From NCBI GenBank assembly GCA_016215305.1, contig JACRKI010000052.1, forward strand, positions 1 through 5,411: 5,411 nucleotides of DNA, read 5' to 3'. The first letter of the stretch is position 1, and each line of letters begins with the position of its first letter. The stretch comes from Candidatus Woesearchaeota archaeon (GTDB lineage Archaea > Nanobdellota > Nanobdellia > Woesearchaeales > DSVV01). The notes below the pieces were generated by a model, which saw only the letters and a program-made list of their open reading frames with translations, did no database searches and was not told the origin of the DNA. The position numbers and the translations under genes were made by a program. This document shows, one piece after another, positions 5,011 through 5,411 of the stretch.

Positions 5011-5052
5011 TTGCAAACGCAAACAAGTTACGATAATTTATTGCGTTTGCAA
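5011..5052 (-). repeat. Perfect 12-bp hairpin at the 5' side of element B, with an alternative partner
   Basis: TTGCAAACGCAA (5011-5022) pairs with TTGCGTTTGCAA (5041-5052) across an 18-nt loop and lies 2 nt from P1 of element B. The segment 5014-5031 can instead pair with 5101-5117 (AAACGCA...ACAAGTT type, about 15 pairs with small bulges). The two pairings exclude each other. Confidence 0.6.
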
Positions 5053-5163
5053 TATCTCTGGTATCGCTTCTCTGTCGTTTCTGAGGTTACTGAATGCCAT
5101 GTAAACTTGTTGCGTTTCTTCCGCACCAATATACATAATTGTATACCATTATAGCAGAACTAC

Positions 5164-5171
5164 TATATAAA
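5164..5171 (-). promoter_or_regulatory. Strong TATA box driving element B and the 209-aa gene
   Basis: TTTATATA on the minus strand, preceded by an A/G-rich BRE-like GAAAGG. It is the best promoter match in the window. Transcription would start near 5142, giving a leader of about 350 nt before the ATG at 4793 that contains the 5011-5052 hairpin and all of element B. Confidence 0.6.
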
Positions 5172-5308
5172 CCTTTCTTTTTTGGATGTTTTTTTAGTAG
5201 TTTTTGAAGTTTATTTTGTGCTTGTTGCTACTTTAGAATAGTTTATTAAATTCGTGTCAGAACATTTTTAAGACCATCTACAGTTTTGGAGTTGTGCAGT
5301 TTTTTGAT

Positions 5309-5411
5309 ATGAATTCTTTTGAATCATCTTTCTTCCTATCATTAAACAATAACGAAGGAGAAGAAAAAACTCTTCTCTCGCTTCTTCTCCTTGAAAACAC
5401 TTTCGATCAAA
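5309..5411 (+). CDS. Possible N-terminus of a protein, cut by the right edge
   Basis: An ATG at 5309 opens a plus-strand frame that stays open to the edge for 34 codons: MNSFESSFFLSLNNNEGEEK, then TLLSLLLLENTFDQ. A TATA-like TTTATTAAA (5242-5250) or TTTTTAAG (5264-5271) could drive it, which would make it divergent from the 209-aa gene. Within it an 11-bp perfect inverted repeat (5355-5365 with 5382-5392, 16-nt loop) could hide the early coding region. The minus strand is also open here, from the edge to about 5272, so the coding strand is not certain. The product is unknown. Confidence 0.35.
   Translation, partial: MNSFESSFFLSLNNNEGEEKTLLSLLLLENTFDQ

Noticed and set aside
1..5411. tRNA genes, CRISPR arrays, insertion-sequence transposases
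   Set aside because: No T-arm/acceptor pairs of tRNA form, no regularly spaced repeats, and no transposase motifs were seen on either strand.

Overview
The window is an A+T-rich stretch that most likely comes from a small-genome archaeon of DPANN type (Woesearchaeales or Pacearchaeota-like). The lineage call is inference. It rests on a Taw3 wyosine methyltransferase (a family of archaea and eukaryotes), TTTAAA/TTTATATA boxes at archaeal spacing before several genes, a surface protein built as signal peptide, Ig-like domains, Thr/Ser stalk and C-terminal membrane helix, and a UPF0175/DUF3368 toxin-antitoxin pair.

Left half (1-2770) is gene-dense. A possible gene start runs off the left edge on the minus strand (1-44). 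Divergent from it is taw3 (228-881, plus). taw3 collides tail-to-tail with a 364-aa surface-anchored protein (794-1888, minus), the two reading frames overlapping by 88 bp. Upstream of the surface gene on the minus strand lies a two-gene operon: an RHH-UPF0175 antitoxin (2434-2736) followed 6 nt later by a PIN-fold DUF3368 toxin (1942-2427). The surface-gene TATA box overlaps the toxin stop codon.

Right half (2771-5411) is mostly non-coding and is the unusual part. Two large multi-stem elements are seen. Element A (3033-3319) has a long closing stem, a perfect three-way junction and several hairpins. Element B (4807-5008, with a further hairpin at 5011-5052) has a perfect 12-bp closing stem around branched arms. 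In both, the minus strand turns loops into GNRA tetraloops and turns A/C mismatches into G-U wobbles, so both look like RNAs transcribed leftwards. Element B sits between a very good TATA box (5164-5171) and the start of a 209-aa coiled-coil protein of unknown function (4164-4793), so it would be a structured leader of about 350 nt or a separate ncRNA read through into that gene. The gene ends inside a compound hairpin that may terminate transcription (4097-4174). The stem sequence of that hairpin is reused in a second hairpin at 3860-3883. In both A and B one strand of a major stem has an alternative partner, which would suit a switch. A possible gene start (5309-5411, plus) leaves the right edge.

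No tRNA, rRNA, CRISPR array or transposase gene was found. Nothing recognised ties elements A and B to a known RNA family; covariance-model searches could not be run here.
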